Origin: Bacteroidales bacterium
GTDB lineage: Bacteria; Bacteroidota; Bacteroidia; Bacteroidales; GCA-2748055
Length of the DNA: 37,022 nt
Direction of reading: 5' to 3'
Assembly (NCBI GenBank): GCA_029210725.1
Contig: JARGFM010000033.1
Location: 1 to 37,022 of the forward strand
Shown here: one piece after another, positions 1 through 9,817 of the stretch
How the letters are laid out: each line of letters starts with the position of its first letter
Numbering within the stretch: position 1 is the stretch's first letter
The notes under the pieces: model-generated
Seen by the model: the letters and a program-made list of their open reading frames with translations, nothing else
What the model was told of the DNA's origin: nothing
Database searches by the model: none
Position numbers and translations under genes: made by a program

Positions 1-2
1 CA

Positions 3-68
3 CGCAACAGGTACAAGCTGATTGCTCAAGGGTATGAAGAATTGATCAAATCAACAACGCAAAATTAA
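3..68 (+). CDS. C-terminal end of an upstream gene, partial, unidentified
   Basis: Reading frame 3 is open from the window edge to a TAA at 66-68 and encodes about 21 residues ending in KSTTQN. The other two forward frames stop early. The fragment is too short to name. It reads like the end of a helical C-terminus, and it is followed by about 155 bases before the next start, so it is probably a separate transcription unit. Confidence 0.4.
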   Translation, partial: RNRYKLIAQGYEELIKSTTQN

Positions 69-223
69 ACTATAGCCATTCTTATTTGTAACGTGCTTAT
101 TTACTGATTAAAATGGGACTTTCATACAGCTTTCTTTTTACAGGCGAACTATATTCAACAGCATGAACATACCCATTGCATGCTATGCGCATATTATCTA
201 CATTAATGGCAAAATCTTACCTT

Positions 224-2332
224 ATGAAAACCATTCTTTCGATCATTTTAATTATTATGGCCATGGGCTGTACACAACAAGTGACCTTTAACTATCCTGA
301 AACAGCGAAGGGTGATGTGGTGGATAATTATCACGGCACGGAGGTCCCAGATCCTTACAGGTGGCTGGAGGATGATATGTCTGATGAAACGGCTGCCTGG
401 GTTAAAGCGCAGAATGAGCTTACCTTCTCCTACCTGGAATCCATTCCCTTCAGGGATGCACTAAAAGAACGTATGACCGAGATCTGGAACTTTCCAAAAA
501 TGGGAACCCCCTTTAAGGAAGGGGAGCTGTACTTCTACAGTTACAATACTGGACTTCAGAATCAGAGCATTATCTATATGAAAAAAAGCCTGGAAGAGGA
601 TGGCGAGGTCTTTCTGGATCCCAATAAATTTTCGGAAGATGGGACCGTGGCCCTGGCCGGCTTAAGTGTATCTAACGACCATAAATATGCAGCCTATGGG
701 ATTTCCAAAGGCGGTTCCGACTGGAGGGAGTTTTTTGTGAAGGAGATTGCCGGCGGCAGTGATCTGGAAGATCACATCGAATGGATCAAAAACTCGGGAG
801 TGTCCTGGTATAAAGACGGCTTCTTTTATACCCGCTATGATACTCCGGCCGAGGGTGATGAATTAAAAGGGGAAAATAAGAATGCCAAAGCTTATTACCA
901 TAAGCTGGGGACTCCACAGTCGGAAGATGCACTGGTGCATCAGGATCCGGCACACCCTGAACGTAGCTTCCATATGGGTGTCACTGAAGATGAGGCTTAT
1001 ATATTATTGAGCGCTTATGAATCAACCAGCGGTAATTCCCTGGCATTCAAGAAGGCCGGACTGGACGACACCCCCTTCACCTGGCTGGATGAGGACTTTG
1101 ATGATGACTATTCGCCCATTGGTAATCACGGAAACATCCTCTATGTGCTGACCAATAATGAAGCACCTCTTTACCGGCTGGTTGCCATAGACCTGAACCA
1201 TCCGGCACGGGAAAACTGGGTGGATGTAATCCCGGAACAAGGAGACGTCCTGGAATCGGCCACCCTGGCCGGAGGTAAAATTATTGCCTCTTATATTCAG
1301 GATGCCTTTAACACTGCTTATGTTTACAACCTGGACGGAAGCATCTTGCATGAAGTTCCTCTGCCCGGAATCGGATCCGTGGGAGGATTCAACGGAAAAA
1401 TGGAGGATAACACAGCTTTCTACAGTTTCACTTCTTTCAATTATCCTGCTACCATCTTCAAATACAATATTGAAGAAAACATTTCAGAAGTGTTCTATAT
1501 CCCGGAAGTGGATTTCGATGCTGCGGCCTACGAAACCAAACAGGTCTTTTATACCAGCAAGGATGGTACGGAAGTCCCCATGTTCATTGTGTATAAGAAA
1601 GGCCTGGAACTGGATGGGACCAATCCGACCCTGCTATATGGCTATGGTGGATTTAATATATCCATGACTCCATCCTTTAGCAGTACCCGTGCCGTTTGGC
1701 TGGAGCAGGGCGGTGTCTTTGCTCTTGCCAACATCAGAGGTGGTGGCGAGTATGGGGAAGCATGGCACAAAGCAGGCACTGTCCTTCAGAAACAGAATGT
1801 ATTCGATGATTTTATAGCCGCTGCTGAATATCTGATCGAAGAGAACTACACCTCCAGCAAGCGGCTGGCTATCTATGGAGGATCCAACGGCGGCCTGCTG
1901 ATAGGAGCTGTGATCAATCAGCGGCCTGAGCTTTTTGCAGCAGCCGTCCCCATGGTGGGTGTTATGGATATGCTTCGCTTTCATAAGTTTACCATAGGCC
2001 GGTACTGGACGGTAGATTACGGATCCTCCGATGATCCCGAAGAGTTCAAATACCTGCTGGCTTACTCCCCTGTTCACAATATTTCAGCTGAAAAAGATTA
2101 TCCCGCTGTTCTGATCACTACAGGTGATCATGACGACAGGGTGGTACCGGCTCACTCCTTTAAATATGCAGCAACGCTTCAGGACAAGTATGCCGGCAAG
2201 AACCCCGTGATGATCCGGATCAATACCGATGCCGGTCACGGTGCAGGGAAACCTACCGATATGGCCATTCAGGAGTATGCCGATGTATGGTCCTTTATCT
2301 ATAAAAACATGGACTTTACCCCAGAGTTTTAA
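224..2332 (+). CDS. Prolyl oligopeptidase family serine peptidase (S9A), predicted lipoprotein
   Basis: This is a serine peptidase that cleaves after proline in peptides, probably anchored to the cell envelope. I chose the ATG at 224 rather than the earlier in-frame ATG at 176 because it begins a clean lipoprotein signal (MKTILSIILIIMAMGC). From that start the protein is 702 residues, the usual S9A length. The N-terminal part matches the seven-bladed propeller entrance of the family (DPYRWLED near residue 42). The C-terminal alpha/beta-hydrolase domain shows the nucleophile in GGSNGG (Ser554), the acid in DHDDRVVP (Asp637) and the base in DAGHG (His672), so the catalytic triad is intact. The next gene starts 3 bases after the stop, so the two are probably co-transcribed. 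Confidence 0.95.
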   Translation: MKTILSIILIIMAMGCTQQVTFNYPETAKGDVVDNYHGTEVPDPYRWLEDDMSDETAAWVKAQNELTFSYLESIPFRDALKERMTEIWNFPKMGTPFKEGELYFYSYNTGLQNQSIIYMKKSLEEDGEVFLDPNKFSEDGTVALAGLSVSNDHKYAAYGISKGGSDWREFFVKEIAGGSDLEDHIEWIKNSGVSWYKDGFFYTRYDTPAEGDELKGENKNAKAYYHKLGTPQSEDALVHQDPAHPERSFHMGVTEDEAYILLSAYESTSGNSLAFKKAGLDDTPFTWLDEDFDDDYSPIGNHGNILYVLTNNEAPLYRLVAIDLNHPARENWVDVIPEQGDVLESATLAGGKIIASYIQDAFNTAYVYNLDGSILHEVPLPGIGSVGGFNGKMEDNTAFYSFTSFNYPATIFKYNIEENISEVFYIPEVDFDAAAYETKQVFYTSKDGTEVPMFIVYKKGLELDGTNPTLLYGYGGFNISMTPSFSSTRAVWLEQGGVFALANIRGGGEYGEAWHKAGTVLQKQNVFDDFIAAAEYLIEENYTSSKRLAIYGGSNGGLLIGAVINQRPELFAAAVPMVGVMDMLRFHKFTIGRYWTVDYGSSDDPEEFKYLLAYSPVHNISAEKDYPAVLITTGDHDDRVVPAHSFKYAATLQDKYAGKNPVMIRINTDAGHGAGKPTDMAIQEYADVWSFIYKNMDFTPEF

Positions 2333-2335
2333 TCA

Positions 2336-2971
2336 TTGAAATATAAGTACTTAGTTATTGAGGGAAATATTGGGGCCGGGAAAACAAGCCTGGCCTCTTT
2401 GCTGGCGGAAGAGACTGGAAGCCGTCTGGTTCTGGAATCGTTCAGTGAAAATCCCTTTCTGCCAAAATTTTATGAAGATCCCGACAGGTATGCTTTCCAG
2501 CTTGAACTTTCCTTTTTATCGGAACGATACCAGCAGATCAAAACCGAACTTGGACATCCGGACCTGTTCGGGCAAGGAGTTATTAGCGACTATTTTCTGG
2601 CAAAATCCTTTATATTCAGCAAACATAACCTGAAGGAGGATGAAATGAAGTTATTTGAGAAATTATTTTCCATCATCAATCTGCAGGCACCCAAACCAGA
2701 TCTTTATGTATACCTGCACCTCCCGGTCGAAAAACTGCTTGAGAATATAAAACAAAGAGGCCGGGAATACGAAAAACACATCAAATACAACTATCTTAAA
2801 GAGGTTCAGGATGGGTATTTTGGATTCTTCAAATCGCAACGAGAAATGAAAATAGTGATCCTGGATACCAGCCGGCTCGATTTTATAAATAAGAGTTCAG
2901 ATCTTCAATTACTAAAAAAAGTTATCCTCGAAGGTGAGTATACTCTTGGAATGAACAGGCTAATTTTGTAA
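2336..2971 (+). CDS. Deoxynucleoside kinase
   Basis: This is a deoxynucleoside kinase of the dCK/dGK family, which phosphorylates deoxyribonucleosides for nucleotide salvage in the cytoplasm. The P-loop GNIGAGKT lies at residues 10-17, right after the first beta strand. A basic LID-like stretch (KQRGREYEKHI) lies around residues 138-148, as expected for the family, and 211 residues is a typical length. The only sensible start is a TTG at 2336, since no ATG or GTG precedes the P-loop in frame. That TTG is 3 bases after the peptidase stop, so translational coupling is likely. Which nucleoside it prefers cannot be read from the sequence. Confidence 0.88.
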   Translation: MKYKYLVIEGNIGAGKTSLASLLAEETGSRLVLESFSENPFLPKFYEDPDRYAFQLELSFLSERYQQIKTELGHPDLFGQGVISDYFLAKSFIFSKHNLKEDEMKLFEKLFSIINLQAPKPDLYVYLHLPVEKLLENIKQRGREYEKHIKYNYLKEVQDGYFGFFKSQREMKIVILDTSRLDFINKSSDLQLLKKVILEGEYTLGMNRLIL

Positions 2972-2998
2972 CTTATGCCTTCATTCGACAAAGAAATC

Positions 2999-3030
2999 TT
3001 TATTTTTGTCAAAAACATTATGTAATTTTG
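2999..3030 (+). promoter_or_regulatory. Predicted Bacteroidota-type promoter for the TPR/OmpA-like lipoprotein
   Basis: TAATTTTG at 3023-3030 matches the -7 consensus TAnnTTTG exactly, and TTTA at 2999-3002 lies 20 bases upstream in the -33 position. The transcript would start near 3037, leaving about 50 bases of leader before the ATG at 3088. Confidence 0.6.
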
Positions 3031-3087
3031 CACCTTACTTAAAAGTAACTAAACAGAGAAGAATAATCAACATTTAATCAGATTGAT

Positions 3088-4806
3088 ATGAGAAACATTA
3101 AGAACTTTGCGATTTTTATCCTCGCAGCCGCAGTATTAAGCAGTTGTGGTGGTCTAAACAAAATGGTCAAGGACTCTGCCCTTGTTGGCTACCAGGTAAC
3201 TCCTGAAGTACTGGAAATGCACGGTGGTGAAGTGGATATGACTATCAACGTCAACTATCCCGCCAAGTATTTTAACAAAAAAGCTGTAGTCACCCTTACC
3301 CCCGTCCTCCGGTACGAAGGTGGTGAAACAACACTCGACCCTCTTGTGCTCCAGGGTGAAGATGCAACTGCCAACAACAAGCCAATCAGCTATGATGGTG
3401 GCGGAAGTGCCAGCTTGTCAAGCACTCTTACATACGAAGATGCCATGATGATGTCTGAGCTGTATTTCACCGTAAATGCTGCCATTAAGGAAAAATCGGC
3501 TGATCTTGGAGATGTAAAACTGGCCGATGGTATCATCGTGACTCCATTGTTGGTACAGAACAATCCAAAGGTTATCCTGTTCGATAACAATTTCAAGCAG
3601 ATCGTTCCTGAGTCTTATGAAGCCGACATCAAGTATGTGATCAACAGGGCCGATATTCGCCGTTCTGAAATGAGCAAGGAAGAAATTGCCCTTTTGAACG
3701 AAACTCTGAAAAATGTCGACGAAAACGAGAGGCTCGAGCTTAAGGGGATTGAAATTTCGGCCTATGCTTCTCCCGATGGAGAGCTGGACCTGAATACCAA
3801 ACTGGCCGACAAGCGCCAGACGAGCGCTTCAAAGTATCTCTCCGGACAGTTGAAAAAGGCCGAGGTCGAAGTTGCTGATGAACTGATGAGTTTGCTGGCT
3901 ACTCCGGAAGACTGGGAAGGCTTTAAAAAACTCATGGAAGCTTCTGACATTCAAGATAAAGAGATGATCCTCAGGGTACTCAGCATGCACTCTGACCCGG
4001 TTGTACGTGAGCAAGAAATCAAGAACCTGACCGCCGCTTTTGAAGTCATTGCTGAAGAGATACTGCCACAATTAAGAAGATCCAAGTTCACTGTAAACAT
4101 GGATAAAATTGGTTGGAGCGACGAAGAACTGGTCGACCTCTTTGCAAACAATCCTGATACTCTTGTGCTGGAAGAGTTGCTCTACACCGCTACCCTTGTA
4201 AAAGACAATGAGACCAAACTGGCTGTTTATACCAAAGCTGCGAAGGTAGCTCCCCAGTGCCTCCGCGCTCATAACAATCAAGGTGTTGTTCTTTACAACA
4301 TGGGCAAACTGGAAGAAGCTGCCTCATCCTTCAAAGCTGCAAAGGCCATCAAGGACCACGATATCATCAATAACAACCTTGGAGCCCTTGCTCTCAAGAA
4401 TGGTGATGTAGAAGCCGCCAAAGAAGCTTTCACCGCTTCCATGGGAGCCGGATCCGCAGTCAACTACAACCTGGGAATTGTAAGTATCAAGGAAGGCGAA
4501 TATGAGACTGCTCTGAATTACTTCGGAAGCGAAGCTTCCTACAATTCTGCCCTGGCCATGTACCTGAAAGGTGATAGTGAAGGTGCCTGGAGAACAAATG
4601 CCAATCTGGAAAAAGTGGGTGGAATGGGTTACTACCTGCAGGCAGTGATTGCTGCAAGCCAGGACATACCAGAAGCTGCACTTGAGAACCTGAAACTTGC
4701 CGTGGAGAACTGTGGATCTGCTCAGTTCATCAAAGACAGGGCAAAGAAGGACCTCGAATTCGCCAAGCTTTTCGAAACTGCCGAATTCAAAGCAATTGTC
4801 GAGTAG
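3088..4806 (+). CDS. TPR-containing lipoprotein with OmpA-like central segment
   Basis: This is a predicted outer-membrane or periplasmic lipoprotein of 572 residues, and I do not know a proven function for it. The N-terminus is a lipoprotein signal with the lipid cysteine at residue 20 (AVLSSCGG). Residues about 30-180 are beta-rich. A segment near residues 215-255 (ISAYASPDGELDLNTKLADKRQ) resembles the peptidoglycan-binding part of OmpA domains, but with DGE in place of the usual DSRG-type motif. Residues about 385-560 are tetratricopeptide repeats (NNQGVVLYNMGKLEEAASSFKAA and later units). Proteins of this layout are common in Bacteroidales envelopes. It has its own promoter and is followed by a strong terminator, so it is probably monocistronic. 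A scaffold role in the periplasm is an inference. Confidence 0.8.
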   Translation: MRNIKNFAIFILAAAVLSSCGGLNKMVKDSALVGYQVTPEVLEMHGGEVDMTINVNYPAKYFNKKAVVTLTPVLRYEGGETTLDPLVLQGEDATANNKPISYDGGGSASLSSTLTYEDAMMMSELYFTVNAAIKEKSADLGDVKLADGIIVTPLLVQNNPKVILFDNNFKQIVPESYEADIKYVINRADIRRSEMSKEEIALLNETLKNVDENERLELKGIEISAYASPDGELDLNTKLADKRQTSASKYLSGQLKKAEVEVADELMSLLATPEDWEGFKKLMEASDIQDKEMILRVLSMHSDPVVREQEIKNLTAAFEVIAEEILPQLRRSKFTVNMDKIGWSDEELVDLFANNPDTLVLEELLYTATLVKDNETKLAVYTKAAKVAPQCLRAHNNQGVVLYNMGKLEEAASSFKAAKAIKDHDIINNNLGALALKNGDVEAAKEAFTASMGAGSAVNYNLGIVSIKEGEYETALNYFGSEASYNSALAMYLKGDSEGAWRTNANLEKVGGMGYYLQAVIAASQDIPEAALENLKLAVENCGSAQFIKDRAKKDLEFAKLFETAEFKAIVE

Positions 4807-4832
4807 ATTTTAGGAATCTTGCATAATAGATT

Positions 4833-4862
4833 AAGAGGCTGTCTCATCCGGGGCAGCCTCTT
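4833..4862. terminator. Bidirectional intrinsic terminator
   Basis: AAGAGGCTG at 4833-4841 pairs perfectly with CAGCCTCTT at 4854-4862, and further pairs including G-U wobbles close to a 4-base loop. ATTTTTTG follows on the plus strand. It sits between convergent genes, and its right arm overlaps the TAA of the minus-strand RNA methyltransferase gene. Confidence 0.85.
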
Positions 4863-5400
4863 ATTTTTTGCTCAGGCTCCTGAACAGCTCCCAGATAACA
4901 ATTCCTGCAGCAACCGAAATATTCAGGGAGTGCTTGGTACCATACTGAGGTATCTCTATACAGTAATCGCTCATATTCAGCACGTCCTGTTCCACTCCCC
5001 TGACTTCATGGCCGAAAACAATAGCATATTTCTGCTGGTCAGCAAGACGAACCTGATCCAGCATAAGCGCTCCCTCGGCCTGCTCCACAGAGTATATCTG
5101 ATATCCCTTCGCCTTTAATTCTGTGAGAGCATCGACGGTCTCCTTTCTATACTCCCAGTGTACAGATTCTGTAGCCCCGAGTGCTGTTTTATGTATCTCC
5201 CGGTGTGGCGGAGTGGAGCTGATTCCACATAAGTATATCCCTTCCAGACGAAAAGCATCAGCAGTGCGAAATACAGAGCCAATGTTATTCAGGCTCCTTA
5301 CATTATCGAGCACTACCGTAAGAGGGATCTTTTCCACACTCTTATACTCCTCCACAGACAGTCTTTCCAGCTCCTCATTCAAGCGCTTTCTCATTTTCAT
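4861..5400 (-). CDS. TrmH/SpoU family RNA methyltransferase
   Basis: This is an S-adenosylmethionine-dependent RNA 2'-O-methyltransferase of the SPOUT (trefoil knot) class acting on tRNA or rRNA. All three SpoU motifs are present: NVRSLNNIGSVFRTADAF (about residues 33-50) with the catalytic arginine region, FGHEVRGV (about 129-136) and IPQYGTKHSLNISVAAGIV (about 150-168), which forms the knot that binds the cofactor. At 179 residues it has only the catalytic domain, without the N-terminal substrate-binding domain found in RlmB-type members. The exact target nucleotide cannot be told. Its stop codon lies inside the shared terminator hairpin. Confidence 0.9.
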   Translation of the reverse strand: MKMRKRLNEELERLSVEEYKSVEKIPLTVVLDNVRSLNNIGSVFRTADAFRLEGIYLCGISSTPPHREIHKTALGATESVHWEYRKETVDALTELKAKGYQIYSVEQAEGALMLDQVRLADQQKYAIVFGHEVRGVEQDVLNMSDYCIEIPQYGTKHSLNISVAAGIVIWELFRSLSKK

Positions 5401-5477
5401 CTAATTATAAAACGAAATTAACCAATATGCATGAACACTAAGCACAACTTTTATCTTTTTCCTGTCAGTCAAATTGC

Positions 5478-5485
5478 TAAATTTG
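5478..5485 (+). promoter_or_regulatory. Predicted -7 promoter element for sucC
   Basis: TAAATTTG matches TAnnTTTG. It lies 23 bases before the sucC ATG, giving a leader of roughly 15 bases. No clear -33 TTTG is visible at the right distance, so support is moderate. Confidence 0.45.
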
Positions 5486-5508
5486 TTTAAATCAAGCAGA
5501 CAAGCATT

Positions 5509-6699
5509 ATGAATATTCATGAATACCAGGGAAAACAGATTCTTAAACAATTTGGAGTCTCCGTGCCCTCCGGGGATGTAGCCACCACTCCTGATGAAGC
5601 CGTGGAGGCCGCCCGAAAAATTCAGGCAGAAACAGGTGCAGCTACATGGGCTGTAAAGGCTCAGATTCATGCAGGAGGACGCGGAAAGGGTGGTGGTGTG
5701 AAAATTGCCAGAACGCTGGAGGAAGTGAGGTCGCATGCCCGGGATATTCTGGGAATGACCCTGGTTACCCATCAGACCGGAGCGGAAGGAAAGCTGGTTG
5801 GGAAAGTGCTTGTTGAACAGGGTATTTTCTACCCGGGGGAGAGTGAACCCCTGGAATTTTACATGAGCGTTTTGCTGAACCGGGAAAGCGGGAAAAACAT
5901 TATCATGTACTCTACGGAAGGCGGTATGGATATTGAGAAAGTTGCTGAAGAAACCCCACACCTGATTTTCAGGGAGGAGGTGGATCCGGGGGTTGGAATC
6001 CAGGCCTTTCAAACAAGACATATCGCTTTTAACCTGGGGCTGTCGGGTCAGGCTTTTAAGGAGATGTGCAAATTTGCAGGGGCCCTCTATAAGGCCTTTG
6101 AAAAATCCGATGCCTCTCTCTTTGAAATAAATCCGGTTTTCAAAACATCTGATAACCATATTATGGCCGCCGATGCCAAGGTGAATATCGATGATAACGC
6201 TCTCTTCAGACATGCTGATTACGCAGCCATGAGAGATCTCCATGAAGAGGACCCCGCAGAGGTCGAAGCAGGTGAATTTAATCTGAACTTTATAAAGCTG
6301 GATGGAAATGTGGGCTGTATGGTGAATGGTGCAGGGCTCGCTATGGCAACCATGGACATCATAAAACTTTCAGGTGGCGAACCTGCAAATTTTCTGGATG
6401 TAGGAGGAACGGCCAATGCAGAGACAGTTGAAGCCGGATTCAGAATCATCCTGAAAGATCCCCGTGTGAAAGCAATACTTATCAATATTTTCGGCGGAAT
6501 TGTTCGTTGCGATCGCGTAGCGGAGGGTGTTGTTGAAGCCTACAGAACCATTGGACAGATAGATATTCCGGTTATAGTCAGATTACAGGGGACCAATGCA
6601 GAAGAGGCCAAGGTGCTTATTGACAACTCCGGACTTGAAGTTCATTCCGCCATCACACTGGAAGAGGCTGCTGAAAAGGTGAAAGAGCTGGTCGTCTAG
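5509..6699 (+). CDS. sucC: Succinyl-CoA ligase (ADP/GDP-forming), beta subunit
   Basis: This is the beta subunit of succinyl-CoA synthetase, which interconverts succinyl-CoA and succinate with nucleotide phosphorylation in central carbon metabolism. It starts with the family hallmark [17 protein letters not shown]. The ATP-grasp glycine-rich loop [10 protein letters not shown] is at residues 56-65, and the C-terminal phosphate-binding segment [10 protein letters not shown] precedes the subunit-contact region. Its 396 residues are close to the normal length. The alpha subunit gene sucD is not next to it: the next gene is on the opposite strand 2 bases downstream. The partner must be encoded elsewhere. 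Confidence 0.95.
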   Translation: MNIHEYQGKQILKQFGVSVPSGDVATTPDEAVEAARKIQAETGAATWAVKAQIHAGGRGKGGGVKIARTLEEVRSHARDILGMTLVTHQTGAEGKLVGKVLVEQGIFYPGESEPLEFYMSVLLNRESGKNIIMYSTEGGMDIEKVAEETPHLIFREEVDPGVGIQAFQTRHIAFNLGLSGQAFKEMCKFAGALYKAFEKSDASLFEINPVFKTSDNHIMAADAKVNIDDNALFRHADYAAMRDLHEEDPAEVEAGEFNLNFIKLDGNVGCMVNGAGLAMATMDIIKLSGGEPANFLDVGGTANAETVEAGFRIILKDPRVKAILINIFGGIVRCDRVAEGVVEAYRTIGQIDIPVIVRLQGTNAEEAKVLIDNSGLEVHSAITLEEAAEKVKELVV

Positions 6700-6701
6700 C
6701 T

Positions 6702-7532
6702 TCAGATCAGTGAGCGGCTGCGCAGTATTTCCTCCATTTCTGTCTGAAGCCTGGAGGCTTCGAGCCTGGCCGCATCCTGGAATTTATTGGTCACGTCTGC
6801 GTAAATAATCGACCTGCTTGCATTAACAATCAGGCCACAGCGGTCGTTCATCCCGTATTCAGCAACATCCCTGAGACTTCCTCCCTGGCTTCCCACCCCG
6901 GGAACCAGAAGGAAATGTTCCGGAACCAGTTTCCGGATCCGGGCCAGGGCTTCTGCTTTGGTAGCCCCGACTACGTACATTATATTGTTAACGCTACCCC
7001 ATGCTGATGAAGTGCTTATTACCTTCTCAAACAACTGGGTCCCTTCGTCCAGATAGAGCTGCTGAAAATCCCCGGAGCCTTCATTCGAGGTGAGTGCAAG
7101 AAGTATGACCCATTTCCCTTCATACTCCAGGAAGGGAGAGATACTATCGAAACCCATATAAGGAGAGAGGGTAATTGCATCAAAATCCAGCGTTTTGAAG
7201 AAAGCATGGGCATATATATGGGATGTATTCCCGATATCGCCCCGCTTTGCATCAGCAATAATATACAGATCGGGATATTGTTCCCTGAGGTAAGTTACAG
7301 TCATTTCCAGGCTCATATAGCCTGCAGCTCCCAACATCTCATAGAATGCCAGGTTTGGTTTATATGCAACCGCATACTCCTGGGTGGCATCTATGATATG
7401 CTTATTAAACTCAAATACAGGATACTCCTTATGAAGGAGTATCTTTGGAATTTTTTTAAAATCTGTATCGAGTCCCACACAGAGAAAACTCTTTTTACGC
7501 TTAATATTCCTGAATATCTCTTCGGCGTTCAT
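6702..7532 (-). CDS. pyrF: Orotidine 5'-phosphate decarboxylase (long type)
   Basis: This enzyme performs the last step of UMP synthesis, decarboxylating OMP to UMP. The TIM-barrel signatures are present: [10 protein letters not shown] at about residues 16-25 and the catalytic tetrad region DAKRGD at residues 94-99, containing the essential lysine Lys96. The C-terminal phosphate-binding segment (VPGVGSQGG) is also there. The length of 276 residues places it in the longer type-2 PyrF group typical of Bacteroidota and actinobacteria. It follows prfA by 10 bases on the same strand and is the last gene of the OmpA-purM-prfA-pyrF run. Confidence 0.95.
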   Translation of the reverse strand: MNAEEIFRNIKRKKSFLCVGLDTDFKKIPKILLHKEYPVFEFNKHIIDATQEYAVAYKPNLAFYEMLGAAGYMSLEMTVTYLREQYPDLYIIADAKRGDIGNTSHIYAHAFFKTLDFDAITLSPYMGFDSISPFLEYEGKWVILLALTSNEGSGDFQQLYLDEGTQLFEKVISTSSAWGSVNNIMYVVGATKAEALARIRKLVPEHFLLVPGVGSQGGSLRDVAEYGMNDRCGLIVNASRSIIYADVTNKFQDAARLEASRLQTEMEEILRSRSLI

Positions 7533-7542
7533 AACTAATAAA

Positions 7543-8631
7543 TTAGTGCATACCGCTCTCTTTCAAACGTTCCGCATTCTCTGCCATCTGGAGCTTATCG
7601 ATTATCTCCTGAATATCCCCGCTAATAATGGACTGAAGATTATACATCGTCAGATTGATACGATGATCAGTCACCCTGCCCTGCGGATAGTTATAGGTTC
7701 GTATTTTAGCTGAGCGATCGCCTGACGATACCATGGTTTTCCGCCTGGATGAGATGGCATCCATTCGCTTCTGGTACTCCAAGTTATAAAGCCTTGACCT
7801 TAGCTCCTTCATAGCCTTATCCAGGTTTTTCAACTGCGACTTTTCATCCTGACAGGTCACTACGATCCCGGTGGGAATATGAGTCAGACGTATGGCTGAA
7901 TAGGTTGTATTAACCGACTGGCCACCGGGACCCGACGAACAATAGGTATCCTTTCTGATATCTGCCTGGTTGACTTCCACCTCAAAATCTTCCGCTTCGG
8001 GCAGTACGGCAACCGTAGCTGCTGAAGTATGAACCCGGCCCTGGGTTTCGGTTTGAGGAACACGTTGAACCCGGTGTACGCCGGACTCATATTTCATTAT
8101 TCCATAAACTCCTTCCCCGGTAACATTCATGATAATTTCTTTGTATCCGCCAACAGTCCCTTCCGTAAAACTGGTAGTCGAAGCTTTCCACCCTTTCGAT
8201 TCAAAGTACTTGGAATACATTCTGTAAAGATCACCTGCAAAAATGCTGGCCTCATCACCACCTGTTCCTGCCCGGATCTCTACAATGGCACTCTTTTCAT
8301 CCTCCGGGTCCTTGGGTAACAGTAGAAGTTTAATATCCTCCTCCAGCCTGCCCAGTTTATGCTGATAGAGATCCAGCTCCTCCCTGGCCATCTCCCTTAA
8401 CTCTTCATCCTTCTCTTCCGACAGCATTTCCCTGGCACTTTCGATATTGCTCAGCAAATCCCTGTAGTCATTCATCGCATCTACAACAGGTTCCAGATGT
8501 TTATACTCCCGGTTCAATTTCACATAGCGCTTCATATCAGCTATAATGGCCGGGTCGGTAATTAACTGTCCCACCTCCTCAAATCTTAGCTTCACTCCTT
8601 CTAAACGGGATAATATCATATTTTCGCCCAT
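7543..8631 (-). CDS. prfA: Peptide chain release factor 1
   Basis: RF1 recognises UAA and UAG stop codons and triggers peptide release on the ribosome. The GGQ catalytic motif is at residues 236-238 ([10 protein letters not shown]). The codon-recognition tripeptide is PQT at 192-194, a PxT form consistent with RF1 and unlike the SPF of RF2. I place the start at the ATG at 8631 because it yields a normal 362-residue protein ([12 protein letters not shown]) and has an AAGGAG sequence 13 bases upstream. The 26-residue upstream extension to 8709 would overlap purM and has no family resemblance. The gene begins 14 bases after the purM stop. Confidence 0.95.
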   Translation of the reverse strand: MGENMILSRLEGVKLRFEEVGQLITDPAIIADMKRYVKLNREYKHLEPVVDAMNDYRDLLSNIESAREMLSEEKDEELREMAREELDLYQHKLGRLEEDIKLLLLPKDPEDEKSAIVEIRAGTGGDEASIFAGDLYRMYSKYFESKGWKASTTSFTEGTVGGYKEIIMNVTGEGVYGIMKYESGVHRVQRVPQTETQGRVHTSAATVAVLPEAEDFEVEVNQADIRKDTYCSSGPGGQSVNTTYSAIRLTHIPTGIVVTCQDEKSQLKNLDKAMKELRSRLYNLEYQKRMDAISSRRKTMVSSGDRSAKIRTYNYPQGRVTDHRINLTMYNLQSIISGDIQEIIDKLQMAENAERLKESGMH

Positions 8632-8645
8632 GCCTCTGTATCTCC

Positions 8646-9812
8646 TTAATAAATATATTCTGCCTGTTCTCCGACGATGGTAAGTCTCTTTTGCGGGGAT
8701 TCCAAGCAATGCCCCACTATTCTGGCTTCAATATTATATTTCGCAGCCAGCTCTATGATTCCCCGGGCGCTTTTCTCGTCGGTATATATTTCAAAACGGT
8801 GCCCCATATTGAATACCTGGTACATCTCTTTCCACGTTGTGCCCGACTCCTCCTGTATCATTTTGAACAGTGGGGGTAACGGAAACAGTTTGTCTTTGAT
8901 AATATGGATGTTCTGCACAAAATGCAGGACCTTTGTCTGGGCCCCGCCGGAACAGTGGATCATAGCACATACCTGGTCTTTGTATTGCTCCAGCACCTCT
9001 CTGATTACAGGAGCATAGGTCCGGGTCGGGGAGAGCATCAGCTTTCCGGCATCGAGACCGAGACCCCTGATCGAATCGGTAAGTGTTTTACTACCCGAAT
9101 ATACAAGCTCGGACGGAACGTCCGGATCAAAGCTTTCCGGATATAGGCGGGCCAGGTATTCTCCGAACACATCATGACGTGCCGAGCTTAATCCGTTGCT
9201 CCCCATTCCCCCATTATAGCACTTTTCATAAGTGGCCTGGCCGGTAGAAGAGAGCCCTACAATGACATTCCCGGGGAGAATATGGTTCTCTATGATACTG
9301 GAACGCCTGGACCGTGCGACAACCGTTGAATCCACAATAATGGTTCGTACCAGGTCGCCTACATCAGCAGTCTCTCCTCCCGTGCTGTAGATCGGGATAC
9401 CCAGGGAACGCAATTCATCCAGGATCTCTTCGGTCCCGTTGATAAGAGCGGAGATAACCTCCCCGGGAATCTTTCTTTTGTTCCTTCCAATAGTAGATGA
9501 AAGGAGTATATCCCCGGTGATCCCCACACAAAGCAGATCATCCAGGTTCATCACAATGGCATCCTGGGCAATGCCTTTCCATACGGAGAGGTCCCCTGTC
9601 TCCTTCCAGTATACATATGCCAGAGAGGACTTTGTTCCCGCCCCATCGGCATGCATCACCAGGCAATGATCCGGGTCGCCGGTCAGTATATCCGGAATCA
9701 CCTTGCAAAAGGCGCCTGGAAAGAGGCCTTTGTCCACATGCCTGATAGCCCGGTGCACATCCTCCTTGCCGGAGGAGACTCCACGCTGAAGGTAACGGGA
9801 AGAGTGACTCAT
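8646..9812 (-). CDS. purM: Phosphoribosylformylglycinamidine cyclo-ligase (AIR synthase)
   Basis: PurM-superfamily protein that most likely converts FGAM to AIR in purine synthesis using ATP. The N-terminus has the [17 protein letters not shown] substrate-binding region and the [11 protein letters not shown] segment (about residues 54-64) characteristic of PurM. A glycine-rich region [22 protein letters not shown] (about residues 193-214) corresponds to the second-domain loop. It is 388 residues, longer than the roughly 345 of the Escherichia coli enzyme, as is common in Bacteroidota. The order purM-prfA-pyrF is conserved in Bacteroidales, which supports the name. The start is only 5 bases after the stop of the upstream OmpA-like gene, so the genes are probably co-transcribed. 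Confidence 0.82.
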   Translation of the reverse strand: MSHSSRYLQRGVSSGKEDVHRAIRHVDKGLFPGAFCKVIPDILTGDPDHCLVMHADGAGTKSSLAYVYWKETGDLSVWKGIAQDAIVMNLDDLLCVGITGDILLSSTIGRNKRKIPGEVISALINGTEEILDELRSLGIPIYSTGGETADVGDLVRTIIVDSTVVARSRRSSIIENHILPGNVIVGLSSTGQATYEKCYNGGMGSNGLSSARHDVFGEYLARLYPESFDPDVPSELVYSGSKTLTDSIRGLGLDAGKLMLSPTRTYAPVIREVLEQYKDQVCAMIHCSGGAQTKVLHFVQNIHIIKDKLFPLPPLFKMIQEESGTTWKEMYQVFNMGHRFEIYTDEKSARGIIELAAKYNIEARIVGHCLESPQKRLTIVGEQAEYIY

Positions 9813-9817
9813 CTCGA

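Noticed and set aside
176-223. Upstream start for the prolyl oligopeptidase
   Set aside because: The 16-residue extension would bury the lipoprotein signal; the ATG at 224 gives a normal signal peptide.
5401-6243. 280-codon minus-strand open frame opposite sucC
   Set aside because: It lies antisense to most of a clear sucC gene, and its peptide has no family resemblance. It is a codon-bias shadow.
8632-8709. N-terminal extension of prfA
   Set aside because: It overlaps the end of purM, is unlike RF1, and a Shine-Dalgarno sequence supports the ATG at 8631.
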